Source: an uncultured Chthoniobacterales bacterium (GTDB lineage: Bacteria > Verrucomicrobiota > Verrucomicrobiia > Chthoniobacterales > UBA10450). Taken from it: a stretch of DNA of 64,000 nt. The stretch is taken from NCBI GenBank assembly GCA_902805675.1, contig CADCTA010000086.1:1-64000 (forward strand), read 5' to 3'. The notes beneath the pieces were generated by a model that worked only from the letters and a program-made list of their open reading frames with translations, did not search any database and was not told where the DNA came from. The stretch's first letter is position 1, and each line of letters starts with the position of its first letter. Positions 35,839 through 44,308 of this stretch are shown piece after piece. The position numbers and the translations under genes are program-made.

Positions 35839-37944
35839 TCACTTCTTCGTGAAGACATCAGCTGCGTTCCATGACTCGTCGGGCGGTCGCTGCTCTAGCT
35901 CCAGCGCGCGTATGAGGTACATCTTCGCCAGCTGATCGTCCGGGTAGAACTCGAGAAACCGCTCGAAGAAGATCTTCGCCTGGGTGAAATCGCGCGCGCG
36001 GAATCGCTGAATTCCTTCTTCATACGACTCCAGCCAGCGCGAGAACTCCGGGTCATCCAGCGGGTCGCTCCGCGAGCCGAGCAGCGCCGTAATGTCCACC
36101 GGCTCCGTTTTCCCTTTCACCTGCACGCGGGCAACTGTCCGGAGGTGGAACTCGTCCCGAATCAGCTCGCTGGCACTCGGGCCGACGAGAATGTCGACGT
36201 CATACGTGCGCGTGAGCCCTTCAAGCCGCGATGCCAGATTCACCGCATCGCCGATCACGGTTGCTTCCATCCGCTCCTCAGAGCCGATATTGCCGATCAG
36301 CACCTCGCCTTGATTGATCCCAATCCCGATGCCGAGCTCAACCATGCCCGCTTCGCGCCATCTCTCGTTCAGCTTGTGCAACTCGCGCCGCATGCCGAGC
36401 GCCGTTCGTGCGGCGCACTTCGCATCTTCCGCCACGCCGAGGCTCTTCACGTTGCCCCACACGGCCATGACGGCGTCACCGATGAACTTGTCCAGCGTGC
36501 CGTGATTCTCGAATACCACCGCCACCATGCGGGTGAGATATTCGTTTAATTGCTTCACCAGCGCCTCGGGATCGGATCGCTCGGTAAGCGTGGTAAAACC
36601 CACGATGTCCGAGAACAACATCGTCGCCGGCTTCCGCGAGCCGAGAAGCGAGTTGTAGTAGCCGAGGGGGTTATCGAGGATTTCTTTGACCAGATTCTTC
36701 GAGACGTAACGCTCGAGCGTGCGCCGCGTGCGCAGCTTCTCCATTCGCTCGACGGCATACTCGAAGCCGAGCGAAAGCCCGCCGCTCAGGACCAGCAGGC
36801 TCAGCACCGGCACGGTGAAGAGGAAGAACCCCGCGGAATCGTAGAGCAGGCGAGCAGCAACGAGGTAGGCGACCGCGATTCCGAGCAGCGCAAAGATTGA
36901 AACAAGAGGCCGTCGAACAAGCGCGACGAGCAACCACGCCACCGCCCCTGCGCTGCAGACTAGCGCAAGCTTCAGTGGGATCGGTGTTGAGCGGAGGAAC
37001 TCTCCCGCAGCTGCAGCGGCCATCGCATGCAGATGCAGGGCCGGCCCCGGCGTGCTGGGGCTGAGCGGCGTGTCCACCACGTCGTGCATGATCTGCGCGG
37101 AAGCACCGATCATCACCACCTTGTCCTTGAAGAACGCCCCGCTTCCGAAGTTCACCTGCCAGCTCTTCGGCAGGAACAGCTCGTAGAGATTTTTCGGCTC
37201 GTACGCGTCGGCCGGGCCAAACCGGAAAGGATGTGCTCGCAACTCGCGCGAAATCGGGCGCTCCCCCATCTTCGCCAAAGCGCGGGCGCCGAGGGAATGA
37301 AAGATCTCGTCGCTCGGGTGCGGCTCCTTGCCGGCGACCTGTCGTTCCGACATCGCCAGCTGCATCGCTCGGATCTTCCCGTCGATTTCGTCCGGCAGGA
37401 AATTCACGAACCCAACGCGATCATCCTGGGCTTGCGGCGCAGGGATGAGCGTCGTGTTCGGCAGAATGAGCTGCCTGCTGCCGGAGTAATCGAAGTTCGA
37501 ACCGATCACCACTTTGTCGCGATAGCGCTCGAGCGCCTCAGCGAACACAGGATCGCCATCGTTCGCCGGGTTGAAGATCACGTCAAAGACGACCAGCCGC
37601 GCGCCTGCCGCGACAAGCTTGTCGAGCAGCAGCGCCCAAACTTCGCGCGACCATGGATAGCCGCGTTCCGTCATCAACTGCAGCCCGCGATCCGAGGCGA
37701 TCTCATCCTCGCCAATCGCATCGAGCTGGAGCGATTGCTGATCGATCCCGACGAAGACGAAGTCGGTCCGCTCGGGCGTGACGCGCCCCTGTCGGCGAAG
37801 AAGATCTTGAAGCCTCTGTTCGCCCAGCCATGGCGCAAAGAGGAAAGGGACGTCCGGCAGTGCTCGCCCGAGCAGGATCAAGAGCGTCGACAGCAGGCAG
37901 ATCGCGGCGATTACGAGACGCCGGTGCCGGCTCATCCAGTGCAT
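35839..37944 (-). CDS. CHASE2-domain class III adenylate/guanylate cyclase
   Basis: The 701-residue membrane receptor has an N-terminal helix (LVIAAICLLSTLLILLGRAL) and an extracytoplasmic CHASE2 sensor (about 30-330, with VVFDVIFNPANDGDPVFAEAL and KVVMIGASAQIMHDVVDTP). Three to four clustered helices follow (about 335-415), then the cyclase catalytic domain (about 435-615). The metal-binding aspartates are in MLFSDIVGFTTL and FIGDAVMAVWG, and the downstream VIGDAVNLASRLEGL is intact. The last 60 residues form TPR-like helices (GIQRFRARDFTQAKIFFERF). It presumably makes cAMP in response to an outside signal; nucleotide specificity was not determined. It is monocistronic. Confidence 0.94.
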   Translation of the reverse strand: MHWMSRHRRLVIAAICLLSTLLILLGRALPDVPFLFAPWLGEQRLQDLLRRQGRVTPERTDFVFVGIDQQSLQLDAIGEDEIASDRGLQLMTERGYPWSREVWALLLDKLVAAGARLVVFDVIFNPANDGDPVFAEALERYRDKVVIGSNFDYSGSRQLILPNTTLIPAPQAQDDRVGFVNFLPDEIDGKIRAMQLAMSERQVAGKEPHPSDEIFHSLGARALAKMGERPISRELRAHPFRFGPADAYEPKNLYELFLPKSWQVNFGSGAFFKDKVVMIGASAQIMHDVVDTPLSPSTPGPALHLHAMAAAAAGEFLRSTPIPLKLALVCSAGAVAWLLVALVRRPLVSIFALLGIAVAYLVAARLLYDSAGFFLFTVPVLSLLVLSGGLSLGFEYAVERMEKLRTRRTLERYVSKNLVKEILDNPLGYYNSLLGSRKPATMLFSDIVGFTTLTERSDPEALVKQLNEYLTRMVAVVFENHGTLDKFIGDAVMAVWGNVKSLGVAEDAKCAARTALGMRRELHKLNERWREAGMVELGIGIGINQGEVLIGNIGSEERMEATVIGDAVNLASRLEGLTRTYDVDILVGPSASELIRDEFHLRTVARVQVKGKTEPVDITALLGSRSDPLDDPEFSRWLESYEEGIQRFRARDFTQAKIFFERFLEFYPDDQLAKMYLIRALELEQRPPDESWNAADVFTKK

Positions 37945-38037
37945 GGCGCGATACTAGGAAAGCGGCGTTGCACCGGCCACTTGAAAGTTCGCCGCTGCGC
38001 CGCGCTCTCGCACGCGCGTGTGATGCACTTTTCAGCT

Positions 38038-38129
38038 GTCATTTCGAGCGCAGCCGAGGAATCCCGTGGCATGAGCGTAAAGTCTCGCCACGGGATTCTT
38101 CGACGCCGCTCCGCTTCGCTCAGAATGAC
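38038..38129. repeat. GTCATTCCGAG palindromic element, copy 3
   Basis: The left arm (38038-38071) is GTCATTTCGAGCGCAGCCGA ending CCCGTGGC, shortened by about nine bases. The right arm (38087-38129) is the complete GCCACGGGATTCTTCGACGC...TCAGAATGAC. The loop is 15 bases. It lies in the gap between the divergent cyclase and zinc-ribbon genes. Confidence 0.9.
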
Positions 38130-38140
38130 CGCGTGGGACA

Positions 38141-38614
38141 GTGCATGACGCGCTCTGGCGCCGCGCACACGAAGAGCGCGATTGCGCTGCCGCAGCATGC
38201 CCCAGCTGCCGCAATCAGATGATCGAAGTCGCGGCAACTGACCAGCCGGAGCCGCGCATCGAGGTCTGCCGGATCTGCCACTTCCTCTGTTTTGACGCTG
38301 ACGAGCTGACGCGCTTGAAGCCGTGGCCGCGGAAAGCGGAACCGAACGACCACGAGCTGGCGCCGCGAGCACGCGAGGCGCTCGCCCTCGCGGAGGTGCA
38401 GTTGATGGCGCGAGCTGCACGACGCGACCGCGAAGGCGCGGATCTTCACAACGACGATGCGATGAATTGGCCGGCGCGGCGCGCGATTGCGGCCTTGTCA
38501 AAACTCGAAGTCCGGCTATTTTGCCGACCCGCCGCTGAAAGCAGCGTGCGCGATCTACCCACCTGGCCTGCGAATCGCGGGCCTCCTCAGCGAATGAGGT
38601 CGGGCAGATCATAA
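38141..38614 (+). CDS. Zinc-ribbon (zf-TFIIB-like) protein, possibly a remnant
   Basis: The frame encodes up to 157 residues. Residues 20-56 form a zf-TFIIB-type ribbon: CPSCRNQMIEVA, then VCRICHFLCFDADEL, with two CxxC pairs and the terminal D-x-x-EL. In other bacteria this ribbon often fronts rhomboid-type membrane proteases or small DNA-associated proteins. Here the rest (LAPRAREALALAEVQLMARA and beyond) has helical pieces but no membrane segments, and the end is arginine- and proline-rich with no recognisable fold. It may be the front of a decayed larger gene. The start is uncertain because the frame begins just after a palindromic repeat. The following rplT gene is on the same strand. 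Confidence 0.5.
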   Translation: MHDALWRRAHEERDCAAAACPSCRNQMIEVAATDQPEPRIEVCRICHFLCFDADELTRLKPWPRKAEPNDHELAPRAREALALAEVQLMARAARRDREGADLHNDDAMNWPARRAIAALSKLEVRLFCRPAAESSVRDLPTWPANRGPPQRMRSGRS

Positions 38615-38665
38615 ACAAAAGAACAATTCGCTGAAGAGGAGCCCGGAGCGATCTGGGATTAACAC

Positions 38666-39052
38666 ATGCCAAGAGCAACTAACGCCCCGGCCAGCCGGGA
38701 GCGCCGCAAACGCGTCGTCGATCGTGCCCGTGGATTCCGCGGCCGCCGTTCCAAACTTTTCCGCTACGCGAAGGACGCGACGATGAAGGCCAAGTATTGG
38801 GCCTATCGCGATCGCAAGACCAAGAAGCGCAATTTCCGCATGCTCTGGGTGCAGCGCCTGAACGCTGCCGTTCGCGCGCAAGGCATGACCTACAGCCGTT
38901 TCGCGGAAGGCCTCAAGGCCGCGAACATCCTCCTCGACCGCAAGGTGCTCTCCGATCTCGCCATCACCGACGCGACCTCCTTTGCCGCCATTGTCGGCAA
39001 AGTGAAGAGCGCGCTCGAAGAGAAGACGAATTCGAAGAAGCAGGCGGCCTAA
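38666..39052 (+). CDS. rplT: 50S ribosomal protein L20
   Basis: The 128-residue L20 is canonical: SRERRKRVVDRARGFRGRRS, LFRYAKDATMKAKYWAYRDR, the KRNFRMLWVQRLNAAVRAQG core and YSRFAEGLKAANILLDRKVL. L20 binds 23S rRNA early in assembly. Its usual upstream neighbours infC and rpmI are not here; a zinc-ribbon frame takes their place. Its usual downstream partners pheS and pheT follow. The nearest purine-rich ribosome-binding sequence (GAAGAGGAG) is about 30 bases before the ATG. Confidence 0.98.
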   Translation: MPRATNAPASRERRKRVVDRARGFRGRRSKLFRYAKDATMKAKYWAYRDRKTKKRNFRMLWVQRLNAAVRAQGMTYSRFAEGLKAANILLDRKVLSDLAITDATSFAAIVGKVKSALEEKTNSKKQAA

Positions 39053-39110
39053 GGCTGCTGTGCACCTGTCGCGCCGGCGCTCTGCCGTAGCGACAGCTCG
39101 CGCCCGAATT

Positions 39111-39146
39111 CAACGTTGGACGTTCAGCGTTGGACGTTGAACGTTC
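39111..39146. repeat. GTTGGACGTT repeat, copy 2 (before pheS)
   Basis: Three to four units of CAACGTTGGACGTTCAGCG type end nine bases before the pheS start codon, inside the rplT-pheS gap. Confidence 0.85.
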
Positions 39147-39154
39147 GTGCCCTC

Positions 39155-40168
39155 ATGTCCCACGAGCTCGAACAACTGCGCGACACCGCGCTCGGCGAGA
39201 TAAGCGCCGCGCCTGACGAGCAATCGCTCGAAGCAGCGCGGGTCGGCTATCTCGGCAAGAGCGGGAGCATCTCCGTCTGGGGCGAGCGCATGCGCGGCCT
39301 GTCGAAAGAGGAGAAGCCGATCGTCGGCAAGCTGCTGAACGAAGCGCGCACCGCGGTCGCCGCTGCGATCGAGCAGCGCGCGGCCGAGTTCCGGGCCAGC
39401 GCCGAGACGGCAGCGCTGGCCAACATCGACATCACCCTGCCGGGTCAGCCGGCGGAGATCGGGGGATTGCATCCCCTCACCCAGATGCTCGACCGCGCGA
39501 TCTCGATTTTCCGGCGGATGGGCTTCGCCCTCGCAGAAGGTCCCGACGTCGATACCGAGTGGTATTGCTTCGACGCGCTGAACACCGCGCCCGATCACCC
39601 GGCGCGCAACGAGCAGGACACATTCTATTTGCCGGATGGCCGTTTGCTCCGCACGCACACTTCCACCGTGCAGATCCGCACGATGATGTCGGCGCCGCCC
39701 CCGATCCGCGTCATCGCACCGGGCGCCGCTTATCGCCGCGATGAAGTCGACGCGACACACAGCGCGCAGTTCCACCAGATCGAAGGCCTTTACGTGGATG
39801 AGAAAGTCAGCGTCGCCGACCTGAAAGGCACGATCGAGTTCTTCCTCCGTGAGCTGCTCGGCCAGCAGACAGAGATCCGGTTTCGCCCGCACTACTTCCC
39901 GTTCACCGAGCCGAGCTTCGAGTTCGACGTGCGCTCGAAAGCAATCAAAGGCGGCAAGTGGCTCGAGCTCGCCGGCTGCGGCATGGTGCATCCGGCCGTC
40001 TTCGAGGAAGTAAACCGCGCGCGCGGCGACGACGCTTACGATCCGGAGAAATACACCGGCTTCGCCTTCGGCCTCGGGATGGACCGCCTCGCCATGCTCC
40101 TGTTCGACATTCCCGACATCCGCTACTTCGCGCAGAACGATCTGCGTTTCCTGAGGCAGTTCGCGTGA
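39155..40168 (+). CDS. pheS: Phenylalanine-tRNA ligase alpha subunit
   Basis: The 337-residue class II synthetase subunit has an N-terminal coiled-coil arm (MSHELEQLRDTALGEISAAP), GGLHPLTQMLDRAISIFRRM, the motif 2 region RVIAPGAAYRRDEVDATH, FHQIEGLYVDE, and motif 3 FAFGLGMDRLAMLLFDIPDI. It forms an alpha2-beta2 enzyme with PheT. The frame is open 13 codons upstream into a repeat; the ATG at 39155 gives the family N-terminus. It is separated from pheT by 205 bases occupied by a palindromic element. Confidence 0.98.
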   Translation: MSHELEQLRDTALGEISAAPDEQSLEAARVGYLGKSGSISVWGERMRGLSKEEKPIVGKLLNEARTAVAAAIEQRAAEFRASAETAALANIDITLPGQPAEIGGLHPLTQMLDRAISIFRRMGFALAEGPDVDTEWYCFDALNTAPDHPARNEQDTFYLPDGRLLRTHTSTVQIRTMMSAPPPIRVIAPGAAYRRDEVDATHSAQFHQIEGLYVDEKVSVADLKGTIEFFLRELLGQQTEIRFRPHYFPFTEPSFEFDVRSKAIKGGKWLELAGCGMVHPAVFEEVNRARGDDAYDPEKYTGFAFGLGMDRLAMLLFDIPDIRYFAQNDLRFLRQFA

Positions 40169-40193
40169 TCCCGAACGCATCAGCAACATGCGC

Positions 40194-40352
40194 GGTCATC
40201 CTGAGCCGCGGAGACGGCGAAGGACCTCACGCTTACACGAGCGGCTTTGAAAAACCGAGAATGCGCGCTTCGTCCCCGGCGCGTCTCGCGATTCCAATAT
40301 CCACCGCGAGAGCGCGAGGTCCTTCGCCGTCTACGCGGCTCAGGATGACCGC
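40194..40352. repeat. GGTCATCCTGAGCCGCG palindromic element, copy 3 (between pheS and pheT)
   Basis: The left arm (40194-40232, GTCATCCTGAGCCGCGGAGA to GGACCTCACGC) and right arm (40312-40352) are complementary, with an 80-base centre unrelated to the centres of the other two copies. The element splits the pheS-pheT pair, which are close together in most genomes, and ends 21 bases before the pheT start codon. Confidence 0.9.
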
Positions 40353-40373
40353 ACGGGCGGGGGCGATCGCACC

Positions 40374-42731
40374 ATGAAGTTTTCAGTTAACTGGCTGCGC
40401 GAATTCGTCGACCTACCGGCGACCACAGAGGCGCTCGCCGACCTGCTCACGTTCGCAGGCGTAGAAATCGAAGGCGTCGAAGAACGCGGCGGCAACTTCG
40501 ACAACGTCGTCGTCGCGCAGATCCGCGAGTCGGTTCAGCACCCGAACGCCGACCGCCTCAGCGTCTGCCAGGTAGACGACGGCAGCGGCACGAATCGCCA
40601 GATCGTCTGCGGCGCGAAGAACTACAAGGTCGGCGACAAGGTGCCGCTCGCGGTGCCTGGCGCGGCGCTGCCGAACGGCCTCAAGATCAAGGCGAGCAAG
40701 CTTCGCGGCGTCGAGTCGCAGGGCATGCTTTGTAGCCCGAGTGAGCTCAAGGTGTCGGAAGACAGCGACGGACTGCTGATCCTCGGAGCCGACGCTCCGA
40801 TCGGCGCGCCATTCGCATCACTTTATCAGCCGGACACAATTCTCGATGTCGAGATCACGCCGAATCGGCCGGATCTGCTCAGCTACTTCGGTCTCGCCCG
40901 CGAAACAGCGGCGCTGACGTCGAAGTCGGTGAAGCCGGTAAACGTCGACGCGAATGCTGCTGCCACGGGCGACGGCGTGACGATCCGCGCGTTGCGCGAG
41001 TGCCCGTTCTACTCCGCCCGCCGGATTGAGAACGTAACAGTCGGCCCGAGCCCATCGTGGTTGCGCACGAAGCTGGAAGCGTCCGGTATTCGCGCGATCA
41101 ACAACATCGTCGACATCACCAACTACGTGATGCTTGAGGTCGGGCAGCCGTTGCACGCTTTCGATGCGGACAAGCTCGACGGCGCGATCGACGTTCGGCT
41201 GGCTACGCCGGGCGAGAAGTTCCTCGCGCTCGACGGAAAGACGTACCAGCTGAGCGAGCGCGATCTAATGATCGCTGACCAGGCGCGCGCGGTCGCAATC
41301 GGCGGCGTCATGGGTGGCGAGGATACAGGCGTCACGAACAGCACCCGCAACGTGTTGCTCGAAGCCGCCTACTTCCTGCCGTCGAGCATCCGCCGCACGG
41401 CTCGCACGCTGAACCTGCCGAGCGACGCGAGCTATCGCTTCGAGCGCGGCGTCGATCCCGGCATGACGTTGCGCGCTTCTGCGCGCGCTGCAGAACTCAT
41501 CCAGCAGATCGCCGGCGGAACACCAGCAGCGGAGATTTCCGTTGCCGGCGCGCCGCTTGAGCGTCCGACCGATGTGTCGCTGCGCTACGAGCGTTGCAAC
41601 CAGCTGCTCGGCGTCACCGTTGGATCGCAGCAAGTCGACTCCATCCTTCAGCAGTTCGGACTCACCCGTTCGTCGGCCGGCACTGCTGACGCCAGCGTTT
41701 GGTCAGTTCCTAGCCACCGTCGTGACCTTCAGCGCGAAGTCGATCTGATCGAGGAAGTCGTCCGTGCATATGGAATCGACAAGATCGCACCTCGGCACCG
41801 CAGCCGCTTTACGCCGCAAAGCGATGCGGATCGAGCTGCCGATCTTCAAAGTGTGCTGCGTCAACGACTCGTCGCACTCGGTTTGTTCGAAGCGCGAACG
41901 TCGGCGCTGATTTCGCGCGCCGACGCGAGCACTTCCGCGCGTGGCGCTGTCGATCTCAAGAACCCGCTGAGTGAAGACCACGTCGCGTTGCGTCCGAGCC
42001 TTACGGCCGGTTTGCTCGATGTGCTGATGCGCAACCAGAACATGGGCGCGAGCAGCATCCGATTGTTCGAGCTGGGTCGCGTCTTCGCTCCGCCGGACGC
42101 AACGGAGCGCCGCTCGTTAGGCTTGCTCTTCTCTGGCGAGACTGCGAGAGCACCGCACTGGCGCGCGACCGCGAAGCGCCAGCTGGATTTCTTCGATCTG
42201 AAAGGCGCAATCGAAGCGCTGCGCATTCCGGAGCTCGGTTTCCGGCGCGCGGAGCATCCGGCGTTCGCTCTTGCTGCCGAGATCACAGCCGCCGGTGAGG
42301 TGATCGGATTAGCCGGTCAACTCGCGACTGAACGTGCGACGCAGCTCGGCGCAGCGGCTCCGGTCTTCCTCGCCCAGATCGATCTCGAGCCGCTCTGCCA
42401 GTCGGCGCGAAGCGGCTGTCGTTACGAGGAGATCGACAAGTATCCGGCAGTGTCGCGCGATATCGCGATGATCGTGCCCGAAGCGCTCAGCCACGTCGAA
42501 GTGGAGGGCGTTTTGGCCGCCGCAAATGAGCCGCTCGTGCAAAGCGTGCGGTTGTTCGATTTGTTCAGCGGCAGAGAAGGTTCTTCCGTCGGATCGGGAA
42601 AAAAATCCCTGGCTTACACGTTGACATACCGGGACAAAAACCGGACACTCACCGGCGACGAAGTGACCGTAGTTCACACGCGGATTCGCGAGCGGTTGAA
42701 GAGCGAATTGGGAGCTGAACTACGGGAATAG
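40374..42731 (+). CDS. pheT: Phenylalanine-tRNA ligase beta subunit
   Basis: The 785-residue subunit has the full bacterial domain order: MKFSVNWLREFVDLP, an EMAP-like tRNA-binding domain (VVVAQIRESVQHPNADRLSV, about 45-155), the B3/B4 editing domain (GIRAINNIVDITNYVMLEVG and QPLHAFDADKL), B5 (DASYRFERGVDPGM nearby and ERCNQLLGVTV), the catalytic-like core and the C-terminal ferredoxin-fold anticodon-binding domain (YEEIDKYPAVSRDIAMIVPE). The ATG is at 40374. A palindromic element separates it from pheS. The 6S RNA candidate starts 35 bases after its stop codon. Confidence 0.97.
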   Translation: MKFSVNWLREFVDLPATTEALADLLTFAGVEIEGVEERGGNFDNVVVAQIRESVQHPNADRLSVCQVDDGSGTNRQIVCGAKNYKVGDKVPLAVPGAALPNGLKIKASKLRGVESQGMLCSPSELKVSEDSDGLLILGADAPIGAPFASLYQPDTILDVEITPNRPDLLSYFGLARETAALTSKSVKPVNVDANAAATGDGVTIRALRECPFYSARRIENVTVGPSPSWLRTKLEASGIRAINNIVDITNYVMLEVGQPLHAFDADKLDGAIDVRLATPGEKFLALDGKTYQLSERDLMIADQARAVAIGGVMGGEDTGVTNSTRNVLLEAAYFLPSSIRRTARTLNLPSDASYRFERGVDPGMTLRASARAAELIQQIAGGTPAAEISVAGAPLERPTDVSLRYERCNQLLGVTVGSQQVDSILQQFGLTRSSAGTADASVWSVPSHRRDLQREVDLIEEVVRAYGIDKIAPRHRSRFTPQSDADRAADLQSVLRQRLVALGLFEARTSALISRADASTSARGAVDLKNPLSEDHVALRPSLTAGLLDVLMRNQNMGASSIRLFELGRVFAPPDATERRSLGLLFSGETARAPHWRATAKRQLDFFDLKGAIEALRIPELGFRRAEHPAFALAAEITAAGEVIGLAGQLATERATQLGAAAPVFLAQIDLEPLCQSARSGCRYEEIDKYPAVSRDIAMIVPEALSHVEVEGVLAAANEPLVQSVRLFDLFSGREGSSVGSGKKSLAYTLTYRDKNRTLTGDEVTVVHTRIRERLKSELGAELRE

Positions 42732-42765
42732 TTCTTTCAAATTTGCGGTCGAGAGATCGCCAAAA

Positions 42766-42950
42766 TTTTACCCTGCGATGTTCGAGATTACAGGTGTGAT
42801 TCCCGGACCGATGTTTCATAACAAGGGGGCTTGGGCGTTAAGCAGAAGATGACATGCCTTAATTGGAAGTCAGACGCTGTGGCGCCGGTCACCCGCCCGT
42901 TACCGAAAGGGAACGGGATATCCTCCTAAACGGCACCAGCGGGGTAAAAA
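42766..42950 (+). ncRNA. ssrS: 6S RNA candidate
   Basis: The segment of 185 bases is closed by an 11-bp stem, TTTTACCCTGC (42766-42776) with GCGGGGTAAAA (42940-42950). Inside, GATTCCCGGACCGATGTTTC corresponds to the 5' strand of the central bubble in E. coli 6S RNA (recalled CCTGAGCCGATATTTCATACC). The 3' strand carries the hairpin CCCGTT-ACCGAAAGGG-AACGGG (about 42896-42917), at the place of the E. coli CCTTGAACC/GGTTCAAGG hairpin. An apical stem GCGTTAAG...CTTAA...ACGC caps the molecule. The length matches the usual 180-190 nt, and a strong terminator follows. 6S RNA mimics an open promoter and sequesters sigma-70 RNA polymerase; rpoD is in this same window. The whole 425-base spacer 42732-43156 has no protein gene. 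Confidence 0.8.
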
Positions 42951-42959
42951 ACTGTGAGC

Positions 42960-42995
42960 GCCCGGGCTGCGAAAGCGGCTCGGGCGTTTTGTTTC
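42960..42995 (+). terminator. Rho-independent terminator after the 6S RNA candidate
   Basis: A 12-bp stem, CGCCCGGGCTGC with GCGGCTCGGGCG (two G-U pairs), is capped by a GAAA tetraloop and followed by TTTTGTTT. Confidence 0.93.
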
Positions 42996-43027
42996 TGGCG
43001 CTGCGGAGCAACGCTGCTCGAGAGAAG

Positions 43028-43147
43028 AAACGTCCAACGCTCAACGTCCAGCTCTTCAATTCAGAAGTGCGCAGCGAGTCGCCTCGAGGTTTGGCAACGC
43101 TTTTCTGAATTGAACGTTGGACGTTGAACGTTGGACGTTGAACGTTT
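43028..43147. repeat. GTTGGACGTT repeat, copy 3, inverted pair (before carA)
   Basis: The left half (43028-43069) has AACGTCCAACGCTCAACG and CTTCAATTCAGAAG. The right half (43100-43147) has CTTTTCTGAATTGAACGTTG and further GTTGGACGTTGAACG units. The two halves are inverted complements around a 30-base centre. The element ends nine bases before the carA start codon. Confidence 0.88.
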
Positions 43148-43156
43148 GTCGCCAAC

Positions 43157-44308
43157 ATGCGCGCGATTCTCGCTCTCGAAGACGGCAGAGTTTTCGAAGG
43201 TGAGTCCTTTGGCGCGACCGGCACGCGTGTCGGCGAGGTCTGCTTCAACACCTCGATGACAGGCTACCAGGAGGTGCTGACCGATCCCTCGTACCGCGGA
43301 CAGATCGTCGCGATGACGTATCCGCTGATCGGCAACTACGGCACGAACGCGCTCGACCAGGAAAGCGCGGAGCCGCACGTGCGCGGCTTCGTCGTTGAAG
43401 AGCTCAGCGAAGCGCCAAGCAGTTGGCGATCGGAGCTGTCGCTCGATGAATATTTGCGCCGCTGGAACATCCCCGGCGTGCAGGGAATCGACACACGCGC
43501 GCTCACGCGGCATCTCCGCGAGCGCGGCGCGATGAAGGCCTGCGTGACGACCGAGACGATGTCAGAGAAGGAAGCGGTCGAGGAGGCGATCCGCGGCGAA
43601 GGCGTCGTCGGGATGGACTACGTGCGCGAAGTCACGGCGCGTGAGCCTTACCGATGGGACCCGACTGACTCGCAGAGCCTGGTGTGGTCTGTGCCGCGCG
43701 GGCCCGCTGATGCAGAAATCGACGAGCACATCCTGCCGCCGGTGCGGCATCAGGTCGTCGCGTACGACTACGGCATGAAGGAAAACATCCTGCGTCGTCT
43801 GCGGCAGACTGGCTTCGGAGTGACCGTCGTGCCGGCCAGCACGACTGCCGATGAGGTGCTTGCGATGAATCCGGATGGAGTTTTTCTCTCCAACGGCCCC
43901 GGTGACCCGGCAGCTCTCGAATACGCGCACGAGGCGGTCCGCGGCCTGATGGGCAAGAAGCCGATCTTCGGCATCTGCCTTGGGCATCAGGTGCTCGGCT
44001 ACGCCTTCGGCGGTCGGACGTTCAAACTGAAGTTTGGGCATCGTGGCGGCAATCAGCCGGTGCAGGACCTGAAGACGGGCAAGGTGGCGATCACGTCGCA
44101 GAATCACGGGTTCGCCGTCGACGCCGAGTCGCTCCCGTCCGAAGTCGAAGTCACGCATGTGAACCTGAATGACGGCACCGTAGAAGGTTTGCGGCACCGC
44201 GAGCTGCCGATCTTCAGCGTGCAGTATCACCCGGAAGCCGCGCCCGGGCCGAACGACGCCAGCTACTTCTTCAAGCAATTCGCCGACCTGATCGACGAGC
44301 AGCGCTAA
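43157..44308 (+). CDS. carA: Carbamoyl-phosphate synthase small subunit
   Basis: CarA is the glutaminase subunit that supplies ammonia for carbamoyl phosphate in pyrimidine and arginine synthesis. The 383-residue protein has the N-terminal CPSase domain ([38 protein letters not shown]) and the C-terminal class I amidotransferase domain. The nucleophile is in [16 protein letters not shown], and the His-Glu pair is in [11 protein letters not shown]. CarB is not adjacent. Its stop codon overlaps that of the convergent glycosyltransferase gene (shared CTAA). Confidence 0.97.
   Translation: MRAILALEDGRVFEGESFGATGTRVGEVCFNTSMTGYQEVLTDPSYRGQIVAMTYPLIGNYGTNALDQESAEPHVRGFVVEELSEAPSSWRSELSLDEYLRRWNIPGVQGIDTRALTRHLRERGAMKACVTTETMSEKEAVEEAIRGEGVVGMDYVREVTAREPYRWDPTDSQSLVWSVPRGPADAEIDEHILPPVRHQVVAYDYGMKENILRRLRQTGFGVTVVPASTTADEVLAMNPDGVFLSNGPGDPAALEYAHEAVRGLMGKKPIFGICLGHQVLGYAFGGRTFKLKFGHRGGNQPVQDLKTGKVAITSQNHGFAVDAESLPSEVEVTHVNLNDGTVEGLRHRELPIFSVQYHPEAAPGPNDASYFFKQFADLIDEQR

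Noticed and set aside
37027-38148. 373-codon plus-strand frame opposite the CHASE2 cyclase gene
   Set aside because: It is antisense to a well-supported domain protein and has an Arg/His-rich shadow composition.
42863-43251. Short frames in the pheT-carA spacer
   Set aside because: They fall in the 6S RNA candidate, its terminator and the repeat, and show no protein features.
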